Assembly (NCBI RefSeq): GCF_003479425.1
Contig: NZ_QUHC01000005.1
Span: 186,001-250,000 of the forward strand
Direction of reading: 5' to 3'
From: Odoribacter sp. AF15-53
GTDB taxonomy: Bacteria; Bacteroidota; Bacteroidia; Bacteroidales; Marinifilaceae
Length of the DNA: 64,000 nt
A program made the position numbers and the translations under genes. Below, one piece after another: positions 34,891 to 43,738 of this stretch (its first letter is position 1; each line of letters starts with the position of its first letter). The notes under the pieces are model-generated. The model was not told where the DNA came from and did not search any database. It was given only the letters and a program-made list of their open reading frames with translations.

Positions 34891-35727
34891 TTATTGAATC
34901 AATAAGTCTTCGATAAACACGAGTTTATCACCCCAGCCGTCACCGAAAAGGCTCGGGGAGTGGGTGGACGTGATGATCTGGCAACGCGGGTTCAGTTTTT
35001 GAATCTCTTCAAAAAGGCGGTATTGCCATTCAATGTGCAACGAGATTTCCGGCTCGTCCATGAGTAGGATGTACGGCTGCTCGTCCATGAGGAACACGCG
35101 TAGCAGGATGATCAACAACTGTTTTTCACCGGAAGAGAGCTTGTACAAGTGAATGATCTCGTTCCCGTCCCGGAACACGAGCTGGTTGCTCATCGGGTCA
35201 ATTTCTATCGTTTTGCCTGTCCCGGCAAACAAATGATTCACCGTGTCATAAAACTTGCGAATCCGACGATTGATCTTTTCCGCCTGATCGGGAAAGTTCG
35301 TGGCTCGAAGGCGGTAATCGGAAAACGAGTTGTTGTTCTCTCCCACGCTGTACACGATCTCTTTTAGTTCGCTGAGCAGAGGACTGTCTTCTTTTCCCAT
35401 TTTCCGGCGATCCCGGATAGGCACGTCGAAAGTACTTATTTTTAAGTAATTCACCCCGGCCAGTTTTTGCTTTACCGTGGTTAGCGTGGTATCTTTCCGG
35501 TAGATGATGTCGCTTCCGTCAATGGTAACTTCGGCTTCGATATTGTATAGTTTCAATCGTTTAATATCTGCAGAAAGCAGGGCGTCGATAATGTTGAAGA
35601 ACGTGGTTTTCCCGCTTCCGTTGATACCTGTCAGGATATTCACGTCGGAGTTAAGACCTTCCCACCGGAAATTATATTTTCCCCATATATTGCGAATCTC
35701 TATTTTCTGAATTTTATTTGCTTTCAT
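34891..35727 (-). CDS. AAA/ABC-type ATPase, partner of DUF4435 gene
   Basis: 278 residues from ATG 35727; the frame continues upstream to 35844 but would run across the divergent promoter region. Walker A 'GINGSGKTT' (34-42) follows the RecF/AAA_21-like opening 'IQKIEIRNIWGKYNF'. The ABC signature 'LSSGEKQ' and Walker B 'ILLMDEPEISLH' (D224, E225) are intact, as is H256 in 'STHSPSLFG'. It is compact, without a long coiled-coil arm. Such ATPases sense or regulate a partner nuclease in OLD and PARIS-like defence systems. The next gene on the strand is DUF4435, matching the ariA-ariB order, but this ATPase is shorter than described AriA proteins as I recall them. Confidence 0.85.
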   Translation of the reverse strand: MKANKIQKIEIRNIWGKYNFRWEGLNSDVNILTGINGSGKTTFFNIIDALLSADIKRLKLYNIEAEVTIDGSDIIYRKDTTLTTVKQKLAGVNYLKISTFDVPIRDRRKMGKEDSPLLSELKEIVYSVGENNNSFSDYRLRATNFPDQAEKINRRIRKFYDTVNHLFAGTGKTIEIDPMSNQLVFRDGNEIIHLYKLSSGEKQLLIILLRVFLMDEQPYILLMDEPEISLHIEWQYRLFEEIQKLNPRCQIITSTHSPSLFGDGWGDKLVFIEDLLIQ

Positions 35728-35838
35728 GGCACTGATACTTACTTGATAAAGTTTATCTGAATCGTTATCAACAAAGGTAATAAAATTTATACTTTTGCGG
35801 TGTTTTTGAAAATCATTTAACGGATAAATATAGAGAGT

Positions 35839-36207
35839 ATGCAAGGGCTTTATGCGATATTATTATTGATTGTTTCAAATATCTTTATGACTTTTGCCTG
35901 GTACGGTCATTTGAAATTGCAGGAAATGAAGTGGATAGATAACTGGCCTCTTTTTGGCGTGATCCTGTTTTCGTGGAGTATCGCTTTGTTCGAGTATTGT
36001 GCGCAAGTTCCGGCGAATCGATTGGGATTTATCGGGAACGGGGGCCCTTTCTCGCTGATGCAGTTAAAAGTGGTTCAGGAAGTCATCACGCTGACCATTT
36101 TTATCATCTTTTCGATGTTATTTTTTAAGGGCGTCACATTCCAATGGAATCATTTGGCGGCGTGTGTCTGTTTGGTGCTTGCTGTTTACTTCGTGTTTAT
36201 GAAATGA
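35839..36207 (+). CDS. DMT-family small membrane protein (DUF486)
   Basis: 122 residues with four membrane helices. Motifs of DUF486 are 'MTFAWYGHLK', 'FEYCAQVPANRLGF', and 'FSLMQLKVVQEVITL'. The function is unknown; the fold resembles one half of a drug/metabolite transporter. It is divergent from the ATPase gene and overlaps the end of the converging ABC ATPase gene by 11 bases. A TACTTTTG box at 35790-35797 may be its -7 element. The same gap holds TACCTTTG on the minus strand (35772-35779) for the ATPase. Confidence 0.9.
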   Translation: MQGLYAILLLIVSNIFMTFAWYGHLKLQEMKWIDNWPLFGVILFSWSIALFEYCAQVPANRLGFIGNGGPFSLMQLKVVQEVITLTIFIIFSMLFFKGVTFQWNHLAACVCLVLAVYFVFMK

Positions 36208-37000
36208 GTGTCTGGTGCTTCTCCGACACCGGAAATATGCAGGGTTTACCGGAAAGGGGGTTGGAATGCGTGACAACGAGCGTATCATACACGGTTTCGA
36301 TATTCTCGTAAGTAAGCACCTCTTCGGGAGTTCCGGTGGTGTGAATGCGTCCCTCTTTCAACATGACCAGTTGATCGCTGAATTCGCTGGAAAGATTCAA
36401 GTCGTGGATGATCAGCAACACGGTGAGATCACGTTCCCGGTTCAAGCGTTGCACGAGGTTCAGTATCCTCATCTGGTGAGAAATATCCAGGTGTGAAGTG
36501 GGTTCATCCAGCAGGAGAATTTGGGTTTGTTGTGTGAGGGCCCGGGCGATAGCGGCCAGTTGTTGTTCGCCCCCGCTCAGGCGGTTCATCATTTTTTCTC
36601 GTTTATTCCATATTCCTGTTAATTTCATGCTTTCCTCGGCAATAGCGTAATCTTCTTTGCTCTCGAAAAGTTGCAAGGGTGCATGATAGGGAAGTCGACC
36701 CATGAGCACGTAATCTTCGATAGAGATAAAATCAGCCTCCACGGTTTGGTTGACGATAGCCAACTTTTGGGCCCGTTGTTTGTGGGTCATGCGTGAAGAG
36801 TCCTCCCCGTTGACGAGAATGGAACCTTCTTTCACGGGAAGCATACCCGTGATGGCGCGAAACAACGTGGTCTTTCCCGCCCCGTTGGGTCCGATAATGG
36901 AGGTGAGTTTTCCCCGGGGCACGTTGAACGTGATATCGTGAATGGTGAGTTTTGGACCGTATCCACCCTGTAAGTGTTTTATTTCGATAGCGTTCTCCAT
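36197..37000 (-). CDS. btuD: ABC transporter ATP-binding protein, cobalamin/iron type
   Basis: 267 residues from ATG 37000, which fits the usual BtuD/FecE start; an upstream in-frame extension to 37063 overlaps the permease gene. Walker A 'GPNGAGKTT', signature 'LSGGEQQLAAIARAL', Walker B 'ILLLDEPTSHLD' and the H-loop 'IIHDLNL' are intact. It powers import of a metal chelate. It starts one base after the permease stop, so the two form an operon. Vitamin B12 is inferred as substrate from the nearby btuG-btuB-btuF genes; hemin or siderophore is the alternative. Confidence 0.88.
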   Translation of the reverse strand: MENAIEIKHLQGGYGPKLTIHDITFNVPRGKLTSIIGPNGAGKTTLFRAITGMLPVKEGSILVNGEDSSRMTHKQRAQKLAIVNQTVEADFISIEDYVLMGRLPYHAPLQLFESKEDYAIAEESMKLTGIWNKREKMMNRLSGGEQQLAAIARALTQQTQILLLDEPTSHLDISHQMRILNLVQRLNRERDLTVLLIIHDLNLSSEFSDQLVMLKEGRIHTTGTPEEVLTYENIETVYDTLVVTHSNPLSGKPCIFPVSEKHQTLIS

Positions 37001-37001
37001 A

Positions 37002-38018
37002 TCATTCCAATGTTTTTGCGGTTTTACTACTTCCCATGACGGCAATGAATATGATCCCCCCAATGATTCCGGTGATCACTCCGATTGGGAGTTCATTGGG
37101 GGCGATGATGGTCCGGGCAAATATATCCGACAGGATAAGGAAGATTCCTCCACCGAGAAAAGAGGCGGGAATCAGTACCCGGAAATCAGAACCAATTATA
37201 AAACGCATGAGTTGTGGGATGATAAGCCCGACAAAGCCGATGACCCCGACAATAGACACGCACATTCCCGTGAGCAGGGAACTCAATAGGAAGAGGACCC
37301 TTATGGCTTGCCCCGCGTTTACTCCCAGTTGAATTGCTCTCTCGGAACCTAATCGCATGGCGTTGAGAATCGGGGTATAAAGAAAAGTTATCCCGAGGAC
37401 AACAAGTGAGACCACGGAGATCAGCGTGATCAGTACGGGATCGGTTTCATTCAACGAACCCATGATCCAGAAGACAATGCCGTGGAGATTCTCGCTCTTG
37501 GTGACCGACATGATGAGGAGCATGAGAGAGGAGGAAATAAAACTGATCATAACTCCCGTGAGGAGTAAGGTCTGTATGCGGATTTTACCTCTTTTAATGC
37601 CTAGCGTGTAAACTAGGAAGATCGTGACCAAAGCCCCGATAAATCCGGCTACCGGTAGCATAAAACTCCCGTAAAGAGCGGGTAGTGAGAAAACGATAGC
37701 CGTGGTGACAGCCACGGACGCCCCCCCGGATATACCCAGCGTGTAAGGTTCCACGAGTGGGTTACGGAATATACCTTGCAAGATAATACCGGAAAGACTT
37801 AATGCCCCACCGACGATAAGACCGAGCAGGATACGGGGAACTCGCAGTTGGCGTAGGATATTCAACCGGACATCCTCGGGATCGCCATTCCATAATTCGA
37901 ACAGATCCCGGAACGAGAAATGTATTTCCCCGAAGCATAACCCGGCAAGGATGCTTCCCATGAGGAGTACCAGCAGGAGTACCAGAAAACCGATCCATTT
38001 GTAATATTTTCCTCGCAT
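37002..38018 (-). CDS. btuC: FecCD/BtuC-family ABC transporter permease
   Basis: 338 residues from ATG 38018, preferred over a TTG at 38057. About ten membrane helices. Family motifs include 'LRQLRVPRILLGLIVGGALSLSGIILQGIFRNPLVEPYTLGIS', 'GASVAV', and 'GVIGFVGLIIPQLMRFIIG'. It is the inner-membrane channel partner of the ATPase one base downstream. It lies 2.9 kb from the substrate-binding protein gene, with the oppositely oriented trkH-trkA genes between them. No consensus promoter or riboswitch is visible in the 162 bases before it. Substrate B12 by context. Confidence 0.88.
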   Translation of the reverse strand: MRGKYYKWIGFLVLLLVLLMGSILAGLCFGEIHFSFRDLFELWNGDPEDVRLNILRQLRVPRILLGLIVGGALSLSGIILQGIFRNPLVEPYTLGISGGASVAVTTAIVFSLPALYGSFMLPVAGFIGALVTIFLVYTLGIKRGKIRIQTLLLTGVMISFISSSLMLLIMSVTKSENLHGIVFWIMGSLNETDPVLITLISVVSLVVLGITFLYTPILNAMRLGSERAIQLGVNAGQAIRVLFLLSSLLTGMCVSIVGVIGFVGLIIPQLMRFIIGSDFRVLIPASFLGGGIFLILSDIFARTIIAPNELPIGVITGIIGGIIFIAVMGSSKTAKTLE

Positions 38019-38180
38019 GGGAATTTTTATTCGTGATAAATGATCTTTGACGTGCAAAGATGCGAAAAAATGATTAAACTTGGAAATCGGTGGAGGCTTA
38101 TCGGTAGCGTGTGATTTTATTTGGTGAAAAAGTGTAACCCTTGCTAATAGATGAACGTTATTTGTTAAAAAAGTAGTGCT

Positions 38181-39995
38181 ATGTTTTCAGTGGAGGTTCG
38201 ATATCGGTTAAAACAAATATATCGCACGGTCAAGCAACTCGTGGAAATCGCGAGTAACGCGCTTTTGTTTTTAGCCTCTTTTTTGGCGGTGATCTTGATT
38301 ATTTACCGCTTTGGATTCGAGATGCCGGAAGGCTATCATCATGAGGTGTATTTCACGTACCGGGTGATTTTGCGATTGTTCTTGATGTTGGGAATTTTGC
38401 GATTTTTGTTCAATTTTAAACTGTTGCGAGCGGAGAAAGGGTTTTGGGTAGAGGTATTAGTATTGCTCGTGTTGTTGGGAATGACCCTCTTTTCAAGTTA
38501 TATAGATGCCCCTGATTTCGTGGCGCAACATCCTTTCTGGCATTCGTTGGAACGGGGGCTGACTTATATTATCGTGTTGCTGCTTAGTGTGATCCAGTTG
38601 TCGAAACAGATATTCGTGGTATTACGGAGCCGGGTGAAAGCGGAAGTGCTTTTTGCCACGAGCTTCTTGTTTATTATTTTGTTGGGGGCGGTACTGTTAA
38701 TGCTGCCCAATGCCACGTATGACGGGATCACTTTTGTCAACGCGCTTTTTACCTCGACAAGTGCGGTTTGTGTGACCGGGTTAACGGTGGTCGACACGAG
38801 TGCCACGTTCACGCCGACAGGGTTGGTGATTCTGTTGTTTTTGATTCAGGTCGGGGGTATCGGGGTGATGACATTTACCAGCTTTTTCGCCATGTCCTTC
38901 CTCAGTGGAACTTCTTTTCACGATCAGTTCGTGATGAAGAATTTATTGAACGAGGCTTCTTTGAGTGATATATTCCGTACCGTCGTGTATATCGTGCTGA
39001 CAACGTTTATCATCGAGGGGGTAGGTGTGTATCTCGTGTATTTGCAGATACAGGATGTGGCGGGTATCGGCAACAAGTTCTTTTTCTCGTTGTTTCACGG
39101 CGTGTCGGCGTTTTGTAATGCGGGATTCTCCACATTACCCGGTAACTTGTACGATCCGCTGATAAGGCATATCTACGGTTTGCAGGTCATTCTGGCTTTC
39201 CTGATTATATTCGGAGGAATCGGTTTCCCGATTTTGTTTAATTACGTGCGGCTTTTCCATTATTGGATACGGAATAACATCAAATGCTTGTTGGGATTGC
39301 GTTATAAAGTGGAACACCAACCCCGAATCGTGAGTACGACAACACGTATTGTTTTGCCGGCCACGTTGGTATTGTTGGTCGTGGGAACCGGACTATTCTG
39401 GATTTTCGAGAATCACAACACGTTGGAAGGAATGTCGGTAACCGGAAAATTTGCCACGGCTTTCATGGGTGCGGTAACTCCCCGTACGGCCGGATTCAAC
39501 AACGTGGATATGTCTATCCTGCATACCTCGACCATTTTCCTGACGATCGTATTGATGTGGATCGGGGCGGCGCCTATGTCAACCGGTGGTGGTATCAAGG
39601 TGACGACTTTCGTGATTGCCCTGAAGAATATCTGGGCGCTTCTTAAAGGACAGGATCGGGTGATCATTGCCCGTCGGCAATTGACCCGGGAGAACGTGAA
39701 CCGGGCACATGCGATCATCGTGCTTTCCATTTTATGGACGATTCTGGCCGTGTTTGCCCTTATCCTGCTGGAACCGGAGGCGACAATCACGCAAGCAGTA
39801 TTCGAGATTACGTCAGCCTTGGGAACGGTAGGACTCACGCTGAACCTGACACCAACCCTATGCGTGGCAAGTAAAATCATTGTGAGCCTGACTATGTTCG
39901 TGGGACGTGTCGGTCTGATTACCCTGCTGGCTTGTTTCATACATAGCCAAGAAGCGAAATTATATACTTATCCGGATGAAACGGTAATACTTTAG
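38181..39995 (+). CDS. trkH: TrkH-family potassium uptake protein
   Basis: 604 residues, longer than E. coli TrkH because of an N-terminal hydrophobic extension of about 120 residues. The four selectivity loops are seen: 'TSTSAVCVTGLTVVDT', 'HGVSAFCNAGFSTLPG', 'MGAVTPRTAGFNNVDM', and 'TSALGTVGLTLNLTP'. The segment 'GAAPMSTGGGIKVTTF' is characteristic of Trk/Ktr. It is the K+ pore in the inner membrane, gated by the TrkA protein encoded next. It is oriented against its B12-transport neighbours on both sides. Confidence 0.95.
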   Translation: MFSVEVRYRLKQIYRTVKQLVEIASNALLFLASFLAVILIIYRFGFEMPEGYHHEVYFTYRVILRLFLMLGILRFLFNFKLLRAEKGFWVEVLVLLVLLGMTLFSSYIDAPDFVAQHPFWHSLERGLTYIIVLLLSVIQLSKQIFVVLRSRVKAEVLFATSFLFIILLGAVLLMLPNATYDGITFVNALFTSTSAVCVTGLTVVDTSATFTPTGLVILLFLIQVGGIGVMTFTSFFAMSFLSGTSFHDQFVMKNLLNEASLSDIFRTVVYIVLTTFIIEGVGVYLVYLQIQDVAGIGNKFFFSLFHGVSAFCNAGFSTLPGNLYDPLIRHIYGLQVILAFLIIFGGIGFPILFNYVRLFHYWIRNNIKCLLGLRYKVEHQPRIVSTTTRIVLPATLVLLVVGTGLFWIFENHNTLEGMSVTGKFATAFMGAVTPRTAGFNNVDMSILHTSTIFLTIVLMWIGAAPMSTGGGIKVTTFVIALKNIWALLKGQDRVIIARRQLTRENVNRAHAIIVLSILWTILAVFALILLEPEATITQAVFEITSALGTVGLTLNLTPTLCVASKIIVSLTMFVGRVGLITLLACFIHSQEAKLYTYPDETVIL

Positions 39996-40150
39996 ATAAT
40001 TGAAGATGAAGGAAAAAGTATTATTGCCGGAGATTTGGAAATATTTGTAAGAGAATGAAATATAAAAAGTATAAACGAATGAATTGGAGTTGGTATTGAA
40101 AAGGGCGCCTCTTTTCATTTTCAATTTTCAATTCTCAATTTTCAATTATT
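39996..40150 (+). repeat. trkH-trkA spacer with TTTTCAATT repeat
   Basis: 155 bases. The last 40, directly before the trkA start codon, are repeats of TTTTCAATT (40112-40148); 40112-40131 equals 11696-11715 before aroB. A short palindrome around GGGCGCC (40098-40116) precedes it. Confidence 0.6.
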
Positions 40151-40819
40151 ATGAAGTGTATCGTATTTGGATTAGGTAATTTCGGGGTGGCGTTGTCACA
40201 GCGATTGACGAAGCGGGGAAATGAGGTATTGGGCGTGGATTCGGATATTAGCAAGATAAATTTGTACAAGGATGCGATAACAAATACCGTGGCCCTGGAC
40301 GTGAGGAATGAACAGGCGTTACAGACTCTCCCGTTGACAGAAGTGGATGTCGTGTTTGTCGTGTTCGGGAAAGATTTCGGGACCTCCTTATTGGTGGTCG
40401 CCCTGTTGAAACAGTTGGGGGTAAAGCGAATAGTGGCTCGTTCTATTTCCCCTGTACACAAGGTGATATTGCAATCCATGGGGATTACCGAGGTGATTAA
40501 TCCCGAATGGGAATACGCCGACTTTTTTGCCACGAAAGTTGAGTTGGGCACAACGGTCGATTCTTACGTGGTGGATGACGATCATTTGGTGATCGAGTGG
40601 GAGGTGCATACTGCCTTCATTGGGAGAAAACTGGTGGATGCTAATTTCGAGGAGGAATTCGGGCTGAAACTCGTGGCCTTAAAACGTTTCGTCCCCAAGG
40701 CCAATAAAACGCTGGTATTGGATAACCCTGCCGCCGATCTCGTTTTCATGGAAAAAGACGTGTTAGTGCTTTTCGGACAACCGAAAAACTTCCGCAAACT
40801 GGGAGTGCGGATTGCTTAA
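40151..40819 (+). CDS. trkA: TrkA-family potassium channel regulator
   Basis: 222 residues, one RCK module. The N-terminal Rossmann domain has 'VFGLGNFGVALSQRLTKRG' and the acidic 'VDSD' that binds the nucleotide. The C-terminal TrkA_C domain runs from about 140 to the end ('HTAFIGRKLVDANFEEEFGL', 'DVLVLFGQPKNFRKL'). It is a single-module regulator, as in Ktr systems (KtrA-like), rather than the double-module E. coli TrkA. It gates the K+ pore encoded upstream in response to nucleotides. Confidence 0.94.
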   Translation: MKCIVFGLGNFGVALSQRLTKRGNEVLGVDSDISKINLYKDAITNTVALDVRNEQALQTLPLTEVDVVFVVFGKDFGTSLLVVALLKQLGVKRIVARSISPVHKVILQSMGITEVINPEWEYADFFATKVELGTTVDSYVVDDDHLVIEWEVHTAFIGRKLVDANFEEEFGLKLVALKRFVPKANKTLVLDNPAADLVFMEKDVLVLFGQPKNFRKLGVRIA

Positions 40820-40842
40820 TGACGCGAACAATATCACCTTCA

Positions 40843-40873
40843 AGCCCCTTTTCGAAATTGTTGAAAAGGGGTT
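40843..40873. repeat. Hairpin after trkA
   Basis: CCCCTTTTC (40845-40853) pairs with GAAAAGGGG (40863-40871), nine-base loop, followed by a G-run rather than T-run. It lies between convergent trkA and btuF. It is a repeat-like palindrome and a possible but non-canonical terminator. Confidence 0.5.
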
Positions 40874-40904
40874 GGGGGGGTAAAGTGAAATTGAGTATCG
40901 AGTT

Positions 40905-41711
40905 TTAATAGACCATTTGAATTAGTTCCTCCACCGTCTTCACGAAAGTGACGGGGGTGGGGCTACAAATATAATCATCAAGGGTAAATATCTTATTATC
41001 CTTGACGGCTTTAAGGCTTTTGATTTCTTGCCAGTGGGTCTTTTCTTCTTCCCCGGCGATACCCATACCCACGATGAAGATCACTTCCGGGTTTTGAAGC
41101 AACACGTATTCTTTCGAGACAGAAGCATTGTCAAGCTCCTGGGCGATGTTGAGGCCTCCTATTTGTTGGATATAGTCGTGCATAAATGTACCGGGAAGTG
41201 CCGTGTACAAAGGGTTGGCTCCGATCTCCATGAATATCTTCGGGTGTTTCCCGGAGGGAATATTTTTTTGTATGGTGGCAAGACGGGTTTTACTCTCCCG
41301 CACGATCGTTTCTGCCAATTCCTTCTTTCCTGAAATTTCACTCAGGATTATCAATTGTTCGCATATTTCGTTGAAATTCTTAGGTTGGCCGATGCGAAGG
41401 GTTTTGATTCCCATACGTTCGAGTCCGTCTAACACTTTCGGGGGAGTTAACCCGGAGGTGATCACGATGTCCGGTCTTAGTGCGACAATTTTCTCCATGT
41501 TCACGTTCACGGCATCCGCCACTACGGGAATCGAGTCTTTCGCTTCCGTCAAACAGAACCGGGTACACCCGACAATCTGTCCCTGGGCTTCGATTAAATA
41601 TAGGTTCTGCGTGATCGATGGGGCTAGCGACACGATACGTTTACTTTCTTGTGCTTTTCCCGTGAAAGCGAAGAGGTGGAATAATATGGGCAAAAAAAGA
41701 AATTTATACAT
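40905..41711 (-). CDS. btuF: ABC transporter substrate-binding protein, cobalamin type
   Basis: 268 residues with a signal peptide. It is of the BtuF/periplasmic-binding-protein type III class: 'RIVSLAPSITQNLYLIEAQGQIVGCTRFC', 'VNVNMEKIVALRPDIVITSGL', and a long central helix. It delivers substrate from the periplasm to BtuC-BtuD. It starts 12 bases after btuB, in the operon led by a cobalamin riboswitch, which supports vitamin B12 as substrate. The btuCD genes are not directly downstream; trkH-trkA lie in between. Confidence 0.9.
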   Translation of the reverse strand: MYKFLFLPILFHLFAFTGKAQESKRIVSLAPSITQNLYLIEAQGQIVGCTRFCLTEAKDSIPVVADAVNVNMEKIVALRPDIVITSGLTPPKVLDGLERMGIKTLRIGQPKNFNEICEQLIILSEISGKKELAETIVRESKTRLATIQKNIPSGKHPKIFMEIGANPLYTALPGTFMHDYIQQIGGLNIAQELDNASVSKEYVLLQNPEVIFIVGMGIAGEEEKTHWQEIKSLKAVKDNKIFTLDDYICSPTPVTFVKTVEELIQMVY

Positions 41712-41723
41712 GAGTATTGTTTT

Positions 41724-43685
41724 TTAAAAGGTAAATAGAATCGATGCCCGGAAATTTCTTAGGGGCATGGGATAATATTGTGTTGACTCGTAATAGGCAT
41801 CAAAAAGATTATCAACTTGTAATTGAGCGGTAGCCTCGTATCGTTTACCGATAAGAAGATGATAACTCAAACTTGTATTATGCAGGGTGTAATCGTTGGT
41901 GTGATACGATTCGTCTGCCGTGGTGTAACGTAAACCCGTGTAGGTAACTTGGTACGTGAAACTCCATTTCTTGTTATAATCTAAGGCAAACCGTACGTTT
42001 CCTTTGTGTTTGGGAATATAAGGTAACTGGCAATGGTAGCTGGCGTCTTCGGCGAAAGCTCTTTCCCGGTTAATGGCTGGGGAGTAGGAATAATTGATCG
42101 CTATGTTGCCAGAAAACTTCTTTCTCGTGTATTCTCCCTTGACATATAATTCCGATCCGTATGAACGTACGTTTTGTTTGTTTTGTGGAGACCAGTAAAA
42201 ACGTCCTTCCGAGGAAGGAAGCCATAGAATCCAGTCGTCGAGATTGATCAGGTATGCCGAGATTTCTGTTTTTAGCGAGAAGTATTTACCGATACTCGGG
42301 GTATAAGAGAAAAGAATGTCGTAAGAATACCCTTTCTCTGGTTTCAAATCTGGATTTCCTCCCGGTTCCCAGTAAAGGTCGTTCATGTTTGGGAAATGGT
42401 AGTTATACGCCATGCTTCCTTTAAAATGTAGGGTTGGTGCAATCTGTGCGAGGAACCCGATCGAGTACGTCGATACGAATCGGTTGTCATTGAGTTCTGC
42501 CATGTATTGCCCGTTCAGTAAAAGCCATGACGTGGCGTTCCATCTGGCGTTCCCTTGCCAGGTTAGTATATTGCGGGTCCGGAGATTAGAAGTATCCGTT
42601 TGTGATTGATATGCTTCCGACTTGATGCGGTCGTGCGTGTACGAAAGCGAGGTGTTTAGTATCAGGCCGGGACATGCGTCATAATAGTAATCAGTACTAA
42701 AATGATATGTGTTCGTGTGGTTCGTGTTTTTTTTATCTGCGACTTGGTAATTATCGTGTTGCGATTTATATCGGAGCGTATTGAGTAGGTAAGCTCCTTT
42801 AATGTATAACTTGTGAGCTCTTTTCGTGTAATCTACACCCATGTATCCCTTTAAAGCAAGCTCCTTCTGTCGCTCATGTTGATTGATATTTACCATGATT
42901 GGCTGAGGAAGTTGGTGATCTCCGAATTGAAGCCATACGTTGGATGATAGTGTCGTGTATGGCGATAAATTGAAATAGGCTTCTTGCATCAAGCCGACTT
43001 GTTTATATTTGGCTTCTTTTCTCTTTTCCCGGAAAGGATTTTTCATTAACACTTTGTTGATATATGTGTAATCGTTATCCGATTGTTGGAAATAAACTCT
43101 TGTCTGATATTGTGATTTGTTGGAACTAAATCGGGCAGAAGCTCCAACCGTGTACGTGGAATACGAACCGTATTCCGTGAAAACAGATATCTGACGTGTT
43201 TTTTGCCAGTTCGGCAGGTTGTTTAAATTGATGCTGCCACCGAGCCCCCCGGTTCCATTTTTTAATTGTCCTCCCCCGTATGATAGTTCTGCGTTATCGA
43301 TAAAAAAGACTGGAATCTGGGAAAAATCGAACGTGCTGGACATGGGAGGGTTTATATTGATTTCATTCCAATTAACCCGGGTATGGGCAGGGGCTGTTCC
43401 TCGGAAGGATGCCGTGGCAAGGGCTCCTTGTCCAAGACTTTTGATATATATGACAGAGTTGTCTGCTAGTAATTCCGCCAATGATTTAGTTTTATTGGCG
43501 TTCAAGGTAGCGATTTCAATGGTACTGAGTCGGGCCCCGACATTAGCATCTTTCATTTTGCTTGTTTTTTTCTCTTGAACAAGCACGCTATCTAATTTCC
43601 CGTACATGGCAATACTGTCGGTTTGTTGACCGAATGAAATGATGGATGCGAGAGAAAGTAATAAGAACCCGATTAAGTGATACAT
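41724..43685 (-). CDS. btuB: TonB-dependent cobalamin receptor
   Basis: 653 residues, a size typical of BtuB. A signal peptide is followed by a plug ('LAELLADNSVIYIKSLGQGALATASFRGT', 'GTGGLGGSINLN') and a 22-strand-type barrel ending 'FRASILFTF'. It has no CarboxypepD_reg or SusC-type extension, so it is a classical receptor. It imports cobalamin using TonB. Upstream by 53 bases is the btuG-like lipoprotein, then a cobalamin riboswitch, and btuF follows. The B12 assignment rests on this context. Confidence 0.9.
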   Translation of the reverse strand: MYHLIGFLLLSLASIISFGQQTDSIAMYGKLDSVLVQEKKTSKMKDANVGARLSTIEIATLNANKTKSLAELLADNSVIYIKSLGQGALATASFRGTAPAHTRVNWNEININPPMSSTFDFSQIPVFFIDNAELSYGGGQLKNGTGGLGGSINLNNLPNWQKTRQISVFTEYGSYSTYTVGASARFSSNKSQYQTRVYFQQSDNDYTYINKVLMKNPFREKRKEAKYKQVGLMQEAYFNLSPYTTLSSNVWLQFGDHQLPQPIMVNINQHERQKELALKGYMGVDYTKRAHKLYIKGAYLLNTLRYKSQHDNYQVADKKNTNHTNTYHFSTDYYYDACPGLILNTSLSYTHDRIKSEAYQSQTDTSNLRTRNILTWQGNARWNATSWLLLNGQYMAELNDNRFVSTYSIGFLAQIAPTLHFKGSMAYNYHFPNMNDLYWEPGGNPDLKPEKGYSYDILFSYTPSIGKYFSLKTEISAYLINLDDWILWLPSSEGRFYWSPQNKQNVRSYGSELYVKGEYTRKKFSGNIAINYSYSPAINRERAFAEDASYHCQLPYIPKHKGNVRFALDYNKKWSFTYQVTYTGLRYTTADESYHTNDYTLHNTSLSYHLLIGKRYEATAQLQVDNLFDAYYESTQYYPMPLRNFRASILFTF

Positions 43686-43738
43686 GGTGTTGAGTATTCG
43701 GGTATTAAGTTGATGCCTAATACCCGATTATTTGATGT

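Noticed and set aside
35728..35844. N-terminal extension of the AAA ATPase
   Set aside because: It covers the divergent promoter region and the first bases of the DUF486 gene; the ATPase fold starts right after ATG 35727.
37036..37332. 98-residue plus-strand frame
   Set aside because: It is antisense to the btuC permease; the Met/Ile/Pro-rich sequence reflects the complement of membrane helices.
40112..40148. Short repeats that could suggest a CRISPR array
   Set aside because: The units are nine-base AT-rich simple repeats without unique spacers.
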